Origin: Erythrobacter sanguineus
GTDB taxonomy: Bacteria > Pseudomonadota > Alphaproteobacteria > Sphingomonadales > Sphingomonadaceae
DNA: 64,000 bases
NCBI GenBank assembly: GCA_945878845.1
Contig: CAMCUB010000016.1
Location: 1 to 64,000, forward strand
Reading direction: 5' to 3'
The first letter of the stretch is position 1, and every line of letters starts with the position of its first letter. The notes below the pieces were generated by a model that made no database searches, was not told the DNA's origin, and worked only from the letters and a program-made list of their open reading frames with translations. The translations under genes and the position numbers were made by a program. Of this stretch, positions 7,984 to 16,836 are shown piece after piece.

Positions 7984-9117
7984 CTATAGCAGCGAGAGTT
8001 GTGCGGTATCAATCGCCTCGCGCGCCGAAGTCTCCGCCCCCTCCAGCCCCGAGAGCGTAAGCCCCATCAGCCGGATCGGACCGCGCAGGGGCAATTCCGC
8101 CTCGAGCAGCGCGCGGGCGAGCTTGCCAAACTCGTCCTTGCCGCCGACAAAATCGGGCAGCGAGGTGGCGCGGGTCATGATCTGGAAATCGGTGAACTTC
8201 AGCTTCAGCGTCACCGTCCGGCCGCGCGCCTCGGCCGCCTCGATCCGCTCCCACACGATGTCGATGATGTTTTCGAGCGTCTCGCGCAGCATCGAGCCGC
8301 TGCCGATGTCTTGCGAAAATGTCCGCTCCCCGCCGACCGATTTGCGGATGCGGTGTGCCGCCACCGGCCTCAGGTCGATGCCGCGGGCGGCGCGGAACAG
8401 GTAGTCGGCCATGCTGCCGAAGTGCTGGCGCAGGAAGGCGATGTCCTTCGCCGCGAGATCCGCGCCGGTCGCGATGCCGAGCGCTCGCATTTTCTCCTCC
8501 GCCTTGGGCCCGACACCGTGGAACCGCCGGATCGGCAGGCCCGCCACGAACTGCGCGCCCTCGCCCGGGCGGATGATGCACATCCCGTCGGGCTTGTTCT
8601 GGTCGCTGGCGAGCTTGGCGAGGAACTTGTTGTAGCTCACCCCCGCGCTCGCGGTCAGCCGGGTCTTGGCGCGGATTTCCTGGCGGATCAGCGTGGCAAT
8701 GCGCGTGGCGCTGCCGATCCCGAGCCGGTCGTCGGTGACATCGAGATAGGCCTCGTCGAGGCTCAGCGGCTCAATCACGCTCGTGTAATGTTCGAACACC
8801 CGGCGGATCTGGCGGCTCGCCTCCTTGTAGGCATCGAAGCGCGGGCGCACGAAGACGAGGTCGGGGCACAATCGCTGCGCGGTGACCGAGGGCATGGCGC
8901 TCCTCACCCCGAACTTCCGCGCCTCGTAGCTCGCGGCCGCCACCACTCCGCGCCCGCCCGCGCCTCCCACAGCGACCGGCTTTCCCTTCAACTCGGGATT
9001 GTCGCGCTGTTCGACGCTGGCGAAGAAGGCGTCCATGTCGACATGGATGATCTTGCGCAGGCCAAGCTCGCCCGCGCGCGCGCTGTCATCCTCGTCTGAC
9101 GGAGCCCTCCGGGTCAT
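7984..9117 (-). CDS. dinB: DNA polymerase IV (Y-family)
   Basis: 377 residues from the chosen ATG (MTRRAPSDEDD); a TTG nine codons earlier would also be in frame. Y-family motifs are IHVDMDAFFASVEQ, SLDEAYLDV with the catalytic Asp-Glu, the steric region YEARKFGVRSAMP, and GVSYNKFLAKLASDQNKPDG. A little-finger domain follows. The extreme C-terminus QLSLL is a beta-clamp-binding peptide. It performs error-prone translesion synthesis. It is divergent from the exporter gene at 9194 with 76 bases between them; no LexA box was recognised. Confidence 0.95.
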   Translation of the reverse strand: MTRRAPSDEDDSARAGELGLRKIIHVDMDAFFASVEQRDNPELKGKPVAVGGAGGRGVVAAASYEARKFGVRSAMPSVTAQRLCPDLVFVRPRFDAYKEASRQIRRVFEHYTSVIEPLSLDEAYLDVTDDRLGIGSATRIATLIRQEIRAKTRLTASAGVSYNKFLAKLASDQNKPDGMCIIRPGEGAQFVAGLPIRRFHGVGPKAEEKMRALGIATGADLAAKDIAFLRQHFGSMADYLFRAARGIDLRPVAAHRIRKSVGGERTFSQDIGSGSMLRETLENIIDIVWERIEAAEARGRTVTLKLKFTDFQIMTRATSLPDFVGGKDEFGKLARALLEAELPLRGPIRLMGLTLSGLEGAETSAREAIDTAQLSLL

Positions 9118-9193
9118 CCCTTGCAAATAGAACCTTCGTGGCAATCAAGGAACTGTTGCTGGAACAATTCACCCCCGCGGCCATTTTGTGCAC

Positions 9194-10492
9194 ATGCGAA
9201 AAGAACAGTGGTCTTCCGGCGAACCCATGGGCAAGGGCCCCGCGATGGCCACCTCGCAAGCCTCTGTTATGCACGCACGCAAGGCGCTCGGCGAGACCGA
9301 GCTGATGTGGATGATGGCGATGCTGATGGCGCTCAACGCCTTCGGCATCGACGCGATTCTCCCCGCGCTGGACGCGCTCGCCGCCGACCTTTCGGTGAGC
9401 GGCAATGACCGTCAGTTCGTGATCGGCATCTACCTCCTGACCGGCGGCATCGGCTCGCTGGTGCCCGGCGCGCTGGCCGACCGCTTCGGGCGGCGACCGG
9501 TGCTGCTCGGCGCGGTCGCGGTCTATATCGTGCTCTCGGTGCTTTCCGCGCTCGCGCCGAGCTATGACGCGCTGATCACGGTCCGCGCCGCGCAGGGCTT
9601 CTTTGCAGCCGGCATCGTCGCGCTTCCCCCTGCGATCATCCGTGACCGCGTGGGCGGCGACAAGATGGCGCGGATGATGAGCCTCATCTTCGTGATCTTC
9701 CTGATGGTCCCGGCCATCGCGCCGACGATCGGCGAGGGCATCCTGCAATTCGGCAGCTGGCGCGCGATCTTCGCCGCGATGGCGGTGCTGGGTGTCGTGA
9801 TGGGCAGCTGGGTCTACATCCGCCTGCCCGAGAGCCTCACCGAGGAAAACCGCCAACCGATCGCGGTGCGCTCCATCGCTGCCAACATGGGCCGCGCGCT
9901 GACCCAGCCGAGCGTGGCGGGCTACGTGATCGGCTCGGCGCTGGTGTTCGGGGCCTTGTTCGGCTTCATCAATTCCTCGCAGCAGCTGATCACTCAGACC
10001 TTCCGCGCGGGCGACATCTTCCCGATGGTGTTCGGCATCTGCGCCGGGTCGATGGCGCTGGCGAGCTGGTCGAACTCGCGCATCGTCGAGCGTTTCGGCG
10101 CGCGCCGAGTGAGCCACACCGCGCTGTTCGCCTTCATCATCGTGAGCGCGGTGCAGGTGATGTTCGCCTTCCAGCCGGGCGAGGAACTGTGGCACTTCGT
10201 CCCGCTGATGGCGATCAACATGGCCTTGCTCGGCTTCATCGGCAGCAATTTCGGCGCGATCGCGATGAACCCCTTCTTCGCCATCGCCGGCGCGGCAAGC
10301 TCGGCCCACGGCTTCGTGCGGATGACCACCGCGGCGCTGCTCGGCGGGGCGATTGGCTATGCTTACGACGGCACCGCGCGCCCGCTGGCGCTGGCGCTGC
10401 TGGCGAGCGGGCTGGCGTGTCTGGCGCTGGTGCTCTGGAGCGAGAAGGGCAAGCTGTTCGGGCCGTCAGATGCGGAGATGCGGGGGCGCTAA
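9194..10492 (+). CDS. Bcr/CflA-type MFS drug exporter
   Basis: About 432 residues with 12 predicted membrane helices. The family signature is present: NAFGIDAILPALDALAADL in helix 1, the loop GALADRFGRRPVLLG between helices 2 and 3, and the motif-C-like GFFAAGIVALPPAIIRD. These proton antiporters export drugs or small metabolites across the inner membrane. The start is uncertain: a GTG at 9188 and ATGs at 9194, 9227 and 9245 are all in frame ahead of helix 1, and no strong ribosome site decides. Confidence 0.85.
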   Translation: MRKEQWSSGEPMGKGPAMATSQASVMHARKALGETELMWMMAMLMALNAFGIDAILPALDALAADLSVSGNDRQFVIGIYLLTGGIGSLVPGALADRFGRRPVLLGAVAVYIVLSVLSALAPSYDALITVRAAQGFFAAGIVALPPAIIRDRVGGDKMARMMSLIFVIFLMVPAIAPTIGEGILQFGSWRAIFAAMAVLGVVMGSWVYIRLPESLTEENRQPIAVRSIAANMGRALTQPSVAGYVIGSALVFGALFGFINSSQQLITQTFRAGDIFPMVFGICAGSMALASWSNSRIVERFGARRVSHTALFAFIIVSAVQVMFAFQPGEELWHFVPLMAINMALLGFIGSNFGAIAMNPFFAIAGAASSAHGFVRMTTAALLGGAIGYAYDGTARPLALALLASGLACLALVLWSEKGKLFGPSDAEMRGR

Positions 10493-10500
10493 GCGTCCAC

Positions 10501-10640
10501 CCCCCCTCCTCTTCAGAGGAGGGGCCGGGGGTGGTGGCGAGCGGAGCGAGCTCCCGCCTTCACCGCCCCGCACCACCCCGCTGCGACTAGCGAGCAAGCT
10601 CGCAAGTCTCGCGCCCCTCCTCTGAAGAGGAGGGGGGAGT
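10501..10640. repeat. Family A palindromic element, copy 1 (~140 bp)
   Basis: Both ends are palindromes: CCTCCTCTTCAGAGGAGGGG on the left and CCCCTCCTCTGAAGAGGAGG on the right. Between them are GGTGGTGGCGAGCGGAGCGAGC, then CACCACCCCGCTGCGACTAG and CAAGTCTCGC. A near-copy in the opposite orientation lies at 52783-52915. It fills the gap between two convergent genes and touches the carboxylase stop codon. Confidence 0.85.
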
Positions 10641-12190
10641 TACTCCGCCCCCAACCTTCTCCAAGCCAGCCCCGCAAACTCGCACAGCAGCGGCCGCGTA
10701 TCGCGTGGGTCGATGATGTCCTCGACATTGAAGCGTTCGGCTGAACGGAACGGCGAGGTCACCTTCGCCAGCCGTTCGCGGATCTCCTCCAGTAGCGCTT
10801 GGCTGTCATCTGAGGCTTCCAGCTCCGCCTTGTAAGCCACCTCCAGCCCGCCGGCGATCGGCAGGCTCCCCCAGTCGCCGCTCGGCCAGCAATAGCGGTA
10901 CTGGTAGCGCTCGGCGTTGCTCATCGCGCTGCCCGCAATGCCATAGGCGCGGCGCAGGACGACCGAGGCGAGCGGCACGGTGGCGCGGTAGATCGCGTTC
11001 ATCGCGTTGACGCCGTAGCGGATCGTCCCCGCCATTTCCGCCTCGCGCCCGATCATGAAGCCGGGGTTGTCGACGAGGTGCACGATCGGCAGCCGGAACT
11101 GGTCGGCGAGTTTGACGAAACGTTCGACCTTCTCCGAGGTCTTGGCCTCCCACGATCCGCCGAGGTAGCTGGGATCGCTGGCGATGACGCAGACCGGCCA
11201 GCCGTCGAGCCGCGCGAAAGCGGTGATCGCGGTGCGGCCCCATTGCTTGCCGATCTCGAACACGGTGCCGGTGTCGAACAGCATCTCCATGCAGCGGCGC
11301 ATCGAATAGACCTGTTTCGCGTCACGCGGGACGAGGCTGAGCAGCGCTTCCTCGCGCCGGTCAGCGGGGTCGTCGCAGGCCGAGCGGCGCGCGGGTTGGC
11401 CGACATATTCGGGCATGAAGCTCAGGAAATGCCGCGCGCGGGCGAAGGCCTCGGCCTCGCTGGCGACCTCGTCATCCACGACCCCATTGCGGGTGTGGAT
11501 CGCCGATCCGCCGAGCGCTTCCTTGGCCTCCTCATGATTGGCCGCGCCGCCCTTGTAGGCCTCGCCCAGCCCATCGACCACGGCAGGCCCCGCCGCAAAA
11601 ATCTGCGAGAGGCCCTTGACCATGATCGAATAGTGGCTCGCGACCGTCCGTGCCGCGCCGAGGCCCGCCGTAGGGCCAAGCGCCAGCGCCACCACCGGCA
11701 CGGTATCGAGGTTGGTCACCACATCGCCCCAACCGGGCACCGCCGGAATATAGGTCGCGCCGATCTGCTCCAAGGTCTTCACCGAGCCGCCGCCGCCCGT
11801 CCCGTCGATCATGCGGATGATCGGGAGCTTCAACTGGTGCGCCATCATCTCGGCCTGCACCATCTTGCGCGCAATCCCCGCATCCGCCGCGCCGCCGCGA
11901 ATGGTGAAGTCGTCGGCGGTGGCGACCACGGGGCGACCGTTGATCAGCGCCTTGCCGAAGAGGAAGGGGGCGGGGGTGACGCTTGCGAGGTCGCCGTTCG
12001 CGTCATACTTCGCAGAACCGGCGATCTTGCCGATCTCGCGGAACGAGCCTTCATCGCACAGCGCCGCGAGCCGCGCGCGGGCGTCCATCTTCCCGCGCCC
12101 ATGCTGCCGCGCAACCTTGTCCGCGCCGCCCATCTGCTCGGCCAGCGCCTCGCGCGCGCGCAGTTCTTCGAGTTCCTTGGCCCAGGTCAT
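10640..12190 (-). CDS. Biotin-dependent acyl-CoA carboxylase, carboxyltransferase (beta) subunit
   Basis: 516 residues in two crotonase-like halves typical of PccB/MccB: QHGRGKMDARARLAALCDEGSF near the N-terminus, RMIDGTGGGGSVKTL in the first half, and the second-half LVDNPGFMIGREAEMAG with YGIAGSAMSN. It transfers carboxylate from biotin to an acyl-CoA. The sequence differs from textbook propionyl- and methylcrotonyl-CoA subunits, so the substrate is left open. The ATG at 12190 is used; the earlier in-frame codon is TTG. Its partner alpha subunit is upstream on the same strand, separated by a palindromic repeat. Confidence 0.9.
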   Translation of the reverse strand: MTWAKELEELRAREALAEQMGGADKVARQHGRGKMDARARLAALCDEGSFREIGKIAGSAKYDANGDLASVTPAPFLFGKALINGRPVVATADDFTIRGGAADAGIARKMVQAEMMAHQLKLPIIRMIDGTGGGGSVKTLEQIGATYIPAVPGWGDVVTNLDTVPVVALALGPTAGLGAARTVASHYSIMVKGLSQIFAAGPAVVDGLGEAYKGGAANHEEAKEALGGSAIHTRNGVVDDEVASEAEAFARARHFLSFMPEYVGQPARRSACDDPADRREEALLSLVPRDAKQVYSMRRCMEMLFDTGTVFEIGKQWGRTAITAFARLDGWPVCVIASDPSYLGGSWEAKTSEKVERFVKLADQFRLPIVHLVDNPGFMIGREAEMAGTIRYGVNAMNAIYRATVPLASVVLRRAYGIAGSAMSNAERYQYRYCWPSGDWGSLPIAGGLEVAYKAELEASDDSQALLEEIRERLAKVTSPFRSAERFNVEDIIDPRDTRPLLCEFAGLAWRRLGAE

Positions 12191-12205
12191 CAATCCTCCC
12201 CAACC

Positions 12206-12310
12206 TCGTCATTGCGAGGAGCCGCAGGCGACGCGGCAATCCATGGTCGGACGGCGCGCCGGGATGCGAGGTCAGGTCATGGATTGCTTCGCTGACGCTC
12301 GCAATGACGA
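12206..12310. repeat. Family C palindromic repeat (CGTCATTGCGAG type)
   Basis: CGTCATTGCGAGGAGCCGC and GGCAATCCATG on the left are mirrored by CATGGATTGC and GCTCGCAATGACG on the right, giving a long imperfect hairpin. Repeats with CGTCATTGCGAG termini are widespread in bacterial intergenic DNA. This one lies between the alpha and beta carboxylase genes and could act as an mRNA-stabilising or attenuating hairpin. Confidence 0.85.
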
Positions 12311-12323
12311 AAAGAGGGGGCGG

Positions 12324-14261
12324 CTATTCCCCCAAAGGCACCACCCGGCACAACACCGCCTCGACCTGCACCTGCCCGCCCGCGCTGACGTTGAGCCCCT
12401 CGACCACCCCGTCGAAGGGCGCGGTGAGGGCGTGCTCCATCTTCATCGCCTCGAGCACCAGCAGCCGCTGCCCGGCGGTGACGGTCTGGCCCTCGGCAAC
12501 ATCGACCGCGATGACCTTGCCCGGCATCGGCGCAATGATCGCGCCATCGGCGGCGGAGGCTTGGCCGGTGCCATCATTGCGATAGAGTGCAAACCGCCAG
12601 GTCCTTCCTTCTTCGACCGTAAACAGGCCTTCGAGCGTGTGCAAAAACTCCTGTTGGAACTCGAAATCCTCGCCCTTCGGCAAGAGCGACAATTCAACCT
12701 CGTAGCGCTCGCCGTCTGCACTGATGGCAATCTTCTGAACTTCAGGCGCATTCAGGCGAATGCCTGAGGGCACGTCCCATAGCCCGATGAAGCCTTTGGT
12801 GTGCGCGGCGCCCAATGGCATGTCGTCCCGCAGCTTGCGAGCCGCGAGCGCGACCAAATCGGGGTGCGGTTTGGCTTCGGGGGCAAGGTCCTCGGCGAAG
12901 CGTTCGATGAAACCTGTGGTGATATTCCCGTCCCTGAAAGCGTCATGATCGAGCGCCTTGACGATGAACGCCGCGTTGGTCTTGACTGGCCATACCAGCG
13001 AATGCGCCATGGCATTGGAAAGACGCTCGATCGCCTCGTCACGGTCTTCCCCAATCGCGATGACCTTTGCGATCATCGGATCATAATAGGGATGGACGAC
13101 GTCCCTGGGCTCCACGCCGGTGTCGATGCGCAGGTTTTCGTCCTCGTAGAACGACGAGAAACGCCCAAGGTTCATCAACTCGATCTTGCCCGTGCTCGGC
13201 AAAAACCCCTTCGCCGGATCTTCGGCATAGAGCCGCGCCTCGATCGCGTGGCCGTTGATCGACAGCTCGTCCTGCCGCTTCGGCAACGGCTCCCCGCTCG
13301 CGACGCGCAGTTGCCATTCGACCAGATCTACCCCGGTGATCTCCTCGGTCACCGGATGCTCCACCTGAAGCCGGGTGTTCATCTCCATGAAGAAGATGCG
13401 GTCGGCGCGCAGACCCTCCGAGGCATCGGCGATGAATTCGATCGTGCCGGCGCCCTCGTAATCGACCGCCTTGGCGGCGCGCACGGCGGCGCCGCAGATC
13501 GCCTCGCGGGTGGCGGCGTCCATGCCGGGGGCGGGGGCTTCCTCGATCACCTTCTGGTGGCGGCGCTGGAGCGAGCAGTCGCGCTCGAACAGGTGGACGA
13601 CATTGCCGTGGGCATCGCCGAACACCTGCACCTCGATATGGCGGGGCGAGGTGATCCATTTTTCGAGCAGCACCTCGTCATTGCCGAAACTGGCCTTGGC
13701 CTCGCGGCGGCAGCTTTCGAGGCTCGCGGCGAAATCGGCAGGGGCATCGACCTTGCGCATCCCCTTGCCGCCGCCGCCCGCGACGGCCTTGATGAGGACG
13801 GGATAGCCGATCGCCTCGGCCTCTGCGGTGAGGCGTTCCAGCGACTGATCCGCGCCGAGATAGCCGGGCGTGACGGGAACACCCGCCTCGATCATCCGCG
13901 CCTTGGCCGCGTCCTTCAGGCCCATCGCGCGGATGCTGGCAGGCTTGGGGCCGACCCAGACGAGCCCTGCGTCGAGCACCGCCTGCGCGAAGTCGGCATT
14001 CTCGGAGAGGAAGCCATATCCCGGATGGATCGCATCTGCGCCGGTCTGCTTGGCGGCGGCGATGATCTTCGCGCCGACCAGATAGCTTTCGGCAGCGGGC
14101 GAGGGACCGATATGCACGGCCTCGTCGGCAGAGCGCACATGCAGCGCCTTGGCATCGGCATCGGAATAGACCGCGATCGTCGCCACGCCCATCGCCTTCG
14201 CGGTGCGCATGATCCGGCAGGCGATCTCGCCGCGGTTGGCGATCAGGAGTTTCTGAATCAT
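12324..14261 (-). CDS. Biotin-dependent acyl-CoA carboxylase, biotin carboxylase/carrier (alpha) subunit
   Basis: 645 residues from ATG 14261, where the biotin carboxylase signature starts (MIQKLLIANRGEIACRIMRT). Next come the ATP-grasp domain with AVAGGGGKGMRKV and EVQVFGD, catalytic FFMEMNTRLQVEHPVTEEITG, and a C-terminal biotinyl domain with EAMKM (biotin Lys near 607). It carboxylates its own biotin with ATP and bicarbonate. The start overlaps the stop of the upstream NTF2-like gene as ATGA, implying coupled translation. The middle BT region is short, as in the PCC/MCC class. Confidence 0.92.
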   Translation of the reverse strand: MIQKLLIANRGEIACRIMRTAKAMGVATIAVYSDADAKALHVRSADEAVHIGPSPAAESYLVGAKIIAAAKQTGADAIHPGYGFLSENADFAQAVLDAGLVWVGPKPASIRAMGLKDAAKARMIEAGVPVTPGYLGADQSLERLTAEAEAIGYPVLIKAVAGGGGKGMRKVDAPADFAASLESCRREAKASFGNDEVLLEKWITSPRHIEVQVFGDAHGNVVHLFERDCSLQRRHQKVIEEAPAPGMDAATREAICGAAVRAAKAVDYEGAGTIEFIADASEGLRADRIFFMEMNTRLQVEHPVTEEITGVDLVEWQLRVASGEPLPKRQDELSINGHAIEARLYAEDPAKGFLPSTGKIELMNLGRFSSFYEDENLRIDTGVEPRDVVHPYYDPMIAKVIAIGEDRDEAIERLSNAMAHSLVWPVKTNAAFIVKALDHDAFRDGNITTGFIERFAEDLAPEAKPHPDLVALAARKLRDDMPLGAAHTKGFIGLWDVPSGIRLNAPEVQKIAISADGERYEVELSLLPKGEDFEFQQEFLHTLEGLFTVEEGRTWRFALYRNDGTGQASAADGAIIAPMPGKVIAVDVAEGQTVTAGQRLLVLEAMKMEHALTAPFDGVVEGLNVSAGGQVQVEAVLCRVVPLGE

Positions 14262-14758
14262 TCGCCATCCTCCGGCGCGCCGAGGCGCTCGCATTCGCTT
14301 GGGCGTTCCATCGTGAAGCTGGTGTTGGCGACCTTCCAGCCGCTGTCGGTTTTCACAAGGCTCAGCGAATTGATCCCGCAATGCGTGGTCTCGCCGCGCA
14401 CCATGAAGCGATATGGCCCCCATACCTGCGCCATATCGCCGTCAACCAGCACGGTCTGCATGGCCATCACTTCATCGAGATCCTCGGGAGATGCAGCCCA
14501 GCGTTCAAGGTGCTTGGCTACCGGCACCACATCGACGCGGGGGGCGTCCGGCTTCATCCGATTGTGGATGAAGATCACGCCTTCGGGCAGCATCTGGCGG
14601 GCCAGCGCGGTCTTGTCCTCGCTGCGCAGCGCGGCGAAGAAGGCGTCGGCTGCGGCGGTGACGCTGGTAGTTTCCGGGGCCTGTTCGGGGGTCGGCTCCT
14701 CGGCGGCGAGGGGCGCGGCGGCGATGGCAGCGAGCGCGGCGGTGAAGAGGGCTTTCAT
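14258..14758 (-). CDS. Secreted NTF2/SnoaL-like protein
   Basis: 166 residues: signal peptide (ALFTAALAAIAAAPLAA-EE), then one compact alpha+beta domain. The pattern AADAFFAALRSEDKTALARQML, VDGDMAQVWGPYRFMV and SGWKVANTSFTME is typical of the NTF2-like superfamily (DUF4440/SnoaL). No catalytic function can be assigned. The stop overlaps the start of the carboxylase alpha gene by four bases, so it is translated from the same mRNA. Confidence 0.75.
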   Translation of the reverse strand: MKALFTAALAAIAAAPLAAEEPTPEQAPETTSVTAAADAFFAALRSEDKTALARQMLPEGVIFIHNRMKPDAPRVDVVPVAKHLERWAASPEDLDEVMAMQTVLVDGDMAQVWGPYRFMVRGETTHCGINSLSLVKTDSGWKVANTSFTMERPSECERLGAPEDGE

Positions 14759-14809
14759 GGCTGCCGGATTAGCCCGGCTTGGTTGCAAAGGAAACCGCTT
14801 CGCATCTGC

Positions 14810-14888
14810 CCCGTCCCGGACTTGATCCGGGACCCAGCTCCCTTTTTCCCGGCCCCAAAGAGCGGGGCCCCGGTTCAAGCCCGGGGCG
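14810..14888. repeat. Family B palindromic repeat, copy 1
   Basis: Two facing palindromes, GTCCCGGACTTGATCCGGGAC (14813-14833) and CCCGGTTCAAGCCCGGG (about 14868-14884). Related copies are at 57197-57277 and 58450-58541. The right half runs into the 3' end of crtB and supplies its last codons and stop. Confidence 0.85.
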
Positions 14889-15840
14889 GGGAGGAGGGCC
14901 GATAATCCGCGATCCCCCAGTGGATTCCGCCCACCGGCACCTTCTCGCGGTTGAGCACCGCCGAGAGGAACGCGCGCACGCCGTAGAGCGCCTTCTCGCC
15001 CCTCGGCACATAGGTGCGGCTGTTCCACGCCTCGCCGCCGCGGCTGCGCACCTTGCGGCCGATCGCGCCGTAGATGCGCGCGGCCGAGAGCACCGCCCAG
15101 CGGCTGCGGAAGGGGAGTTTTGCCGCGCCCACGCGCGCCGCCGCCTCGTGCTTTTCGACCAGCGCCACCAACCTTGCGGCCATCTCGGCGAGTTCCTTGC
15201 GGTGGTGCGGCTTGGTGTGCTGGCCGGGTTCGATATCCTGCTCGACCAGCCAGCTGATCGGCAAATAGCAGCGCCCCGCCGCATCATCCTCGACGATGTC
15301 GCGCGCGATGTTCGAAAGCTGGAAGGCGAGGCCCAGATCATTCGCCCGGTCGAGCGTCTCCTGATCCTGCGGCGAGACGCCCATCACCACCGCCATCATC
15401 ACGCCCACCGCGCCCGCGACATGGTAGCAATAGCGCAGCATGTCGGCCTCGGTGCGCGGGCGCCAGTCTTCGGCGTCGAGCTGGAAGCCGGCGATCACAT
15501 CCTCGGCCATTTGCGGGGTCAGGCCGACTTCTGCCGCGACCACGCCCAATGCGTCGAAGGCCGGGTCACCGGTCGGCTCCCCTGCGAAGGCCAGTGCGGT
15601 CAAGCGGCGGATATGGGCGAGGCGATCGGCGAGATCCGACTGGTCGCCCAGCTCGCCGCCCAATTCCTGATTGTCGGCAATGTCGTCGGCGCGGCGGCAC
15701 CAGGCGTAGAGCAGCCAGGCGCGCTCGCGGGTCTCGCGGTCGAACAGGCGCGCGGCCGCCGAGAAGCTCTGCGAGCCGTGCTTGATGGTCAGCCGGGCAT
15801 GCTCGACCAGCGCGGCGCGGGTGTCTGCATCGACCGCCAT
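14875..15840 (-). CDS. crtB: Phytoene synthase
   Basis: 321 residues. The two aspartate-rich motifs of the squalene/phytoene synthase fold are DDIAD (52-56) and DIVED (181-185), with WCRRADDIADNQ and GLAFQLSNIARDIVEDD around them. It condenses two geranylgeranyl diphosphates to phytoene, the first step to C40 carotenoids. It is the last gene of crtY-crtI-orf134-LOG-crtB, starting 10 bases after the LOG stop. The last residues (SSPPRA) are encoded inside a family B palindrome, so the C-terminus was probably rewritten by repeat insertion. Confidence 0.95.
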   Translation of the reverse strand: MAVDADTRAALVEHARLTIKHGSQSFSAAARLFDRETRERAWLLYAWCRRADDIADNQELGGELGDQSDLADRLAHIRRLTALAFAGEPTGDPAFDALGVVAAEVGLTPQMAEDVIAGFQLDAEDWRPRTEADMLRYCYHVAGAVGVMMAVVMGVSPQDQETLDRANDLGLAFQLSNIARDIVEDDAAGRCYLPISWLVEQDIEPGQHTKPHHRKELAEMAARLVALVEKHEAAARVGAAKLPFRSRWAVLSAARIYGAIGRKVRSRGGEAWNSRTYVPRGEKALYGVRAFLSAVLNREKVPVGGIHWGIADYRPSSPPRA

Positions 15841-15850
15841 CGCGCGCGCC

Positions 15851-16432
15851 CTACAGCTCCTCGGCCTTCATGCGGAAGATCGGGGTGTGGGGCTGGTAGG
15901 CGGCCATCTTGGCGAGCAGGTCGCCGATGGTCTCGCCCGCAATCAGGATGTTCTGGTGCTGGGGGCGCACGAAGCCGACCTCGGCCATCTTGGCGTTGAA
16001 GGCGAGGAGGTGGTCGTAGAAGCCGAAAGCGTTGAGGATGCCGACGGGCTTGGTGTGATAGCCCAGCTGCGACCAGCTGATCGCCTCCCACAGCTCGTCC
16101 ATCGTGCCCACGCCGCCGGGGATGGTGACGAAGCCGTCGGAGAGATCGGTGAAGCGCTGCTTCCTCTCGTGCATCCCTGAGACGGTGACGAGTTCGTCGC
16201 AATCATGGTTGGCGACTTCGGCGCGCACGAGGGCTTCGGGGATGATGCCAATGACGTGGCCGCCCGCCTCCTTGGCCCCGCGCGCAACCGCGCCCATCAG
16301 CCCGAGCTTGCCCCCGCCATAGACCAGCCCGATCCCGCGCAGCGCCAATTCCGCGCCGACATCATAGGCGAGTTCGAGGTAGCGCGGGTCTTCGGGCGAG
16401 GCCGAGCCGCAATAGACCGCGAGGCGTTTCAT
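15851..16432 (-). CDS. LOG-family protein (TIGR00730), nucleoside-monophosphate phosphoribohydrolase type
   Basis: 193 residues with a Rossmann fold. Family motifs are YGGGKLGLMG (38-47), MHERK (87-91) and PGGVGTMDE (105-113). Plant and bacterial LOG enzymes release cytokinin bases from their riboside monophosphates; many bacterial homologues have unassigned roles. Its place inside the carotenoid operon, with a one-base TGATG junction to the gene before and 10 bases to crtB, is the unusual point. A prenyl-metabolism link is only inference. Confidence 0.9.
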   Translation of the reverse strand: MKRLAVYCGSASPEDPRYLELAYDVGAELALRGIGLVYGGGKLGLMGAVARGAKEAGGHVIGIIPEALVRAEVANHDCDELVTVSGMHERKQRFTDLSDGFVTIPGGVGTMDELWEAISWSQLGYHTKPVGILNAFGFYDHLLAFNAKMAEVGFVRPQHQNILIAGETIGDLLAKMAAYQPHTPIFRMKAEEL

Positions 16433-16836
16433 CAGCGCGTGCCGCAGGCGGCTTCGAACAGCTTGCGGTCGCCCGCGTCAGTCGTGACATTGAGCGGCTC
16501 CATCTGGAGCTCTCCGATCGGCATTTCGGACGCGTCTCCGAGATCGGGAATGATGATCCGCGCGCGCTGCATGCCCATCTTCACCTTGTCGCAATCGACG
16601 ACCCCAATGATATCGGCGACGAGGAGGTCTTCCCCCTTGTCCACAGTGCGAAGCAGCAACTGCTTGTAGCGCACCCCATCGATCACGGTCTCGCTGCGCC
16701 AGGCCATGTCGATCCAGCCGGTCAGTTCCTCGTCATTCTGCGCCTCGACCCAGCGGTGCGCGTGGCCTGGCTCGGCCAGCGGCGATGCGCCGTAATCGGC
16801 TGCCCCGGCGGCGAGTAGAAGAAGCCATCCCATCAT
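16432..16836 (-). CDS. Small secreted unknown protein in the carotenoid operon
   Basis: 134 residues starting with a short hydrophobic leader (MMGWLLLLAAGAADYG). A domain of alternating strands follows, with a possible Cys pair (VVDCDK and the C-terminal AACGTR). The pattern resembles small periplasmic proteins that precede or follow a surface-adhesin-E-like fold, but no family was recognised firmly. The ATG shares one base with the crtI stop (TAATG), and its stop shares one base with the LOG start, so it is firmly in the operon. Confidence 0.75.
   Translation of the reverse strand: MMGWLLLLAAGAADYGASPLAEPGHAHRWVEAQNDEELTGWIDMAWRSETVIDGVRYKQLLLRTVDKGEDLLVADIIGVVDCDKVKMGMQRARIIIPDLGDASEMPIGELQMEPLNVTTDAGDRKLFEAACGTR

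Noticed and set aside
12206-12310. Family C repeat as an insertion-sequence remnant
   Set aside because: It has no coding sequence or transposase trace and matches the common CGTCATTGCGAG type of extragenic palindrome.
10640-14261. Carboxylase subunits called specifically as propionyl- or methylcrotonyl-CoA carboxylase
   Set aside because: The beta subunit lacks clear hallmark segments of either class, and no isovaleryl-CoA dehydrogenase or methylmalonyl-CoA genes are adjacent; the substrate was left open.
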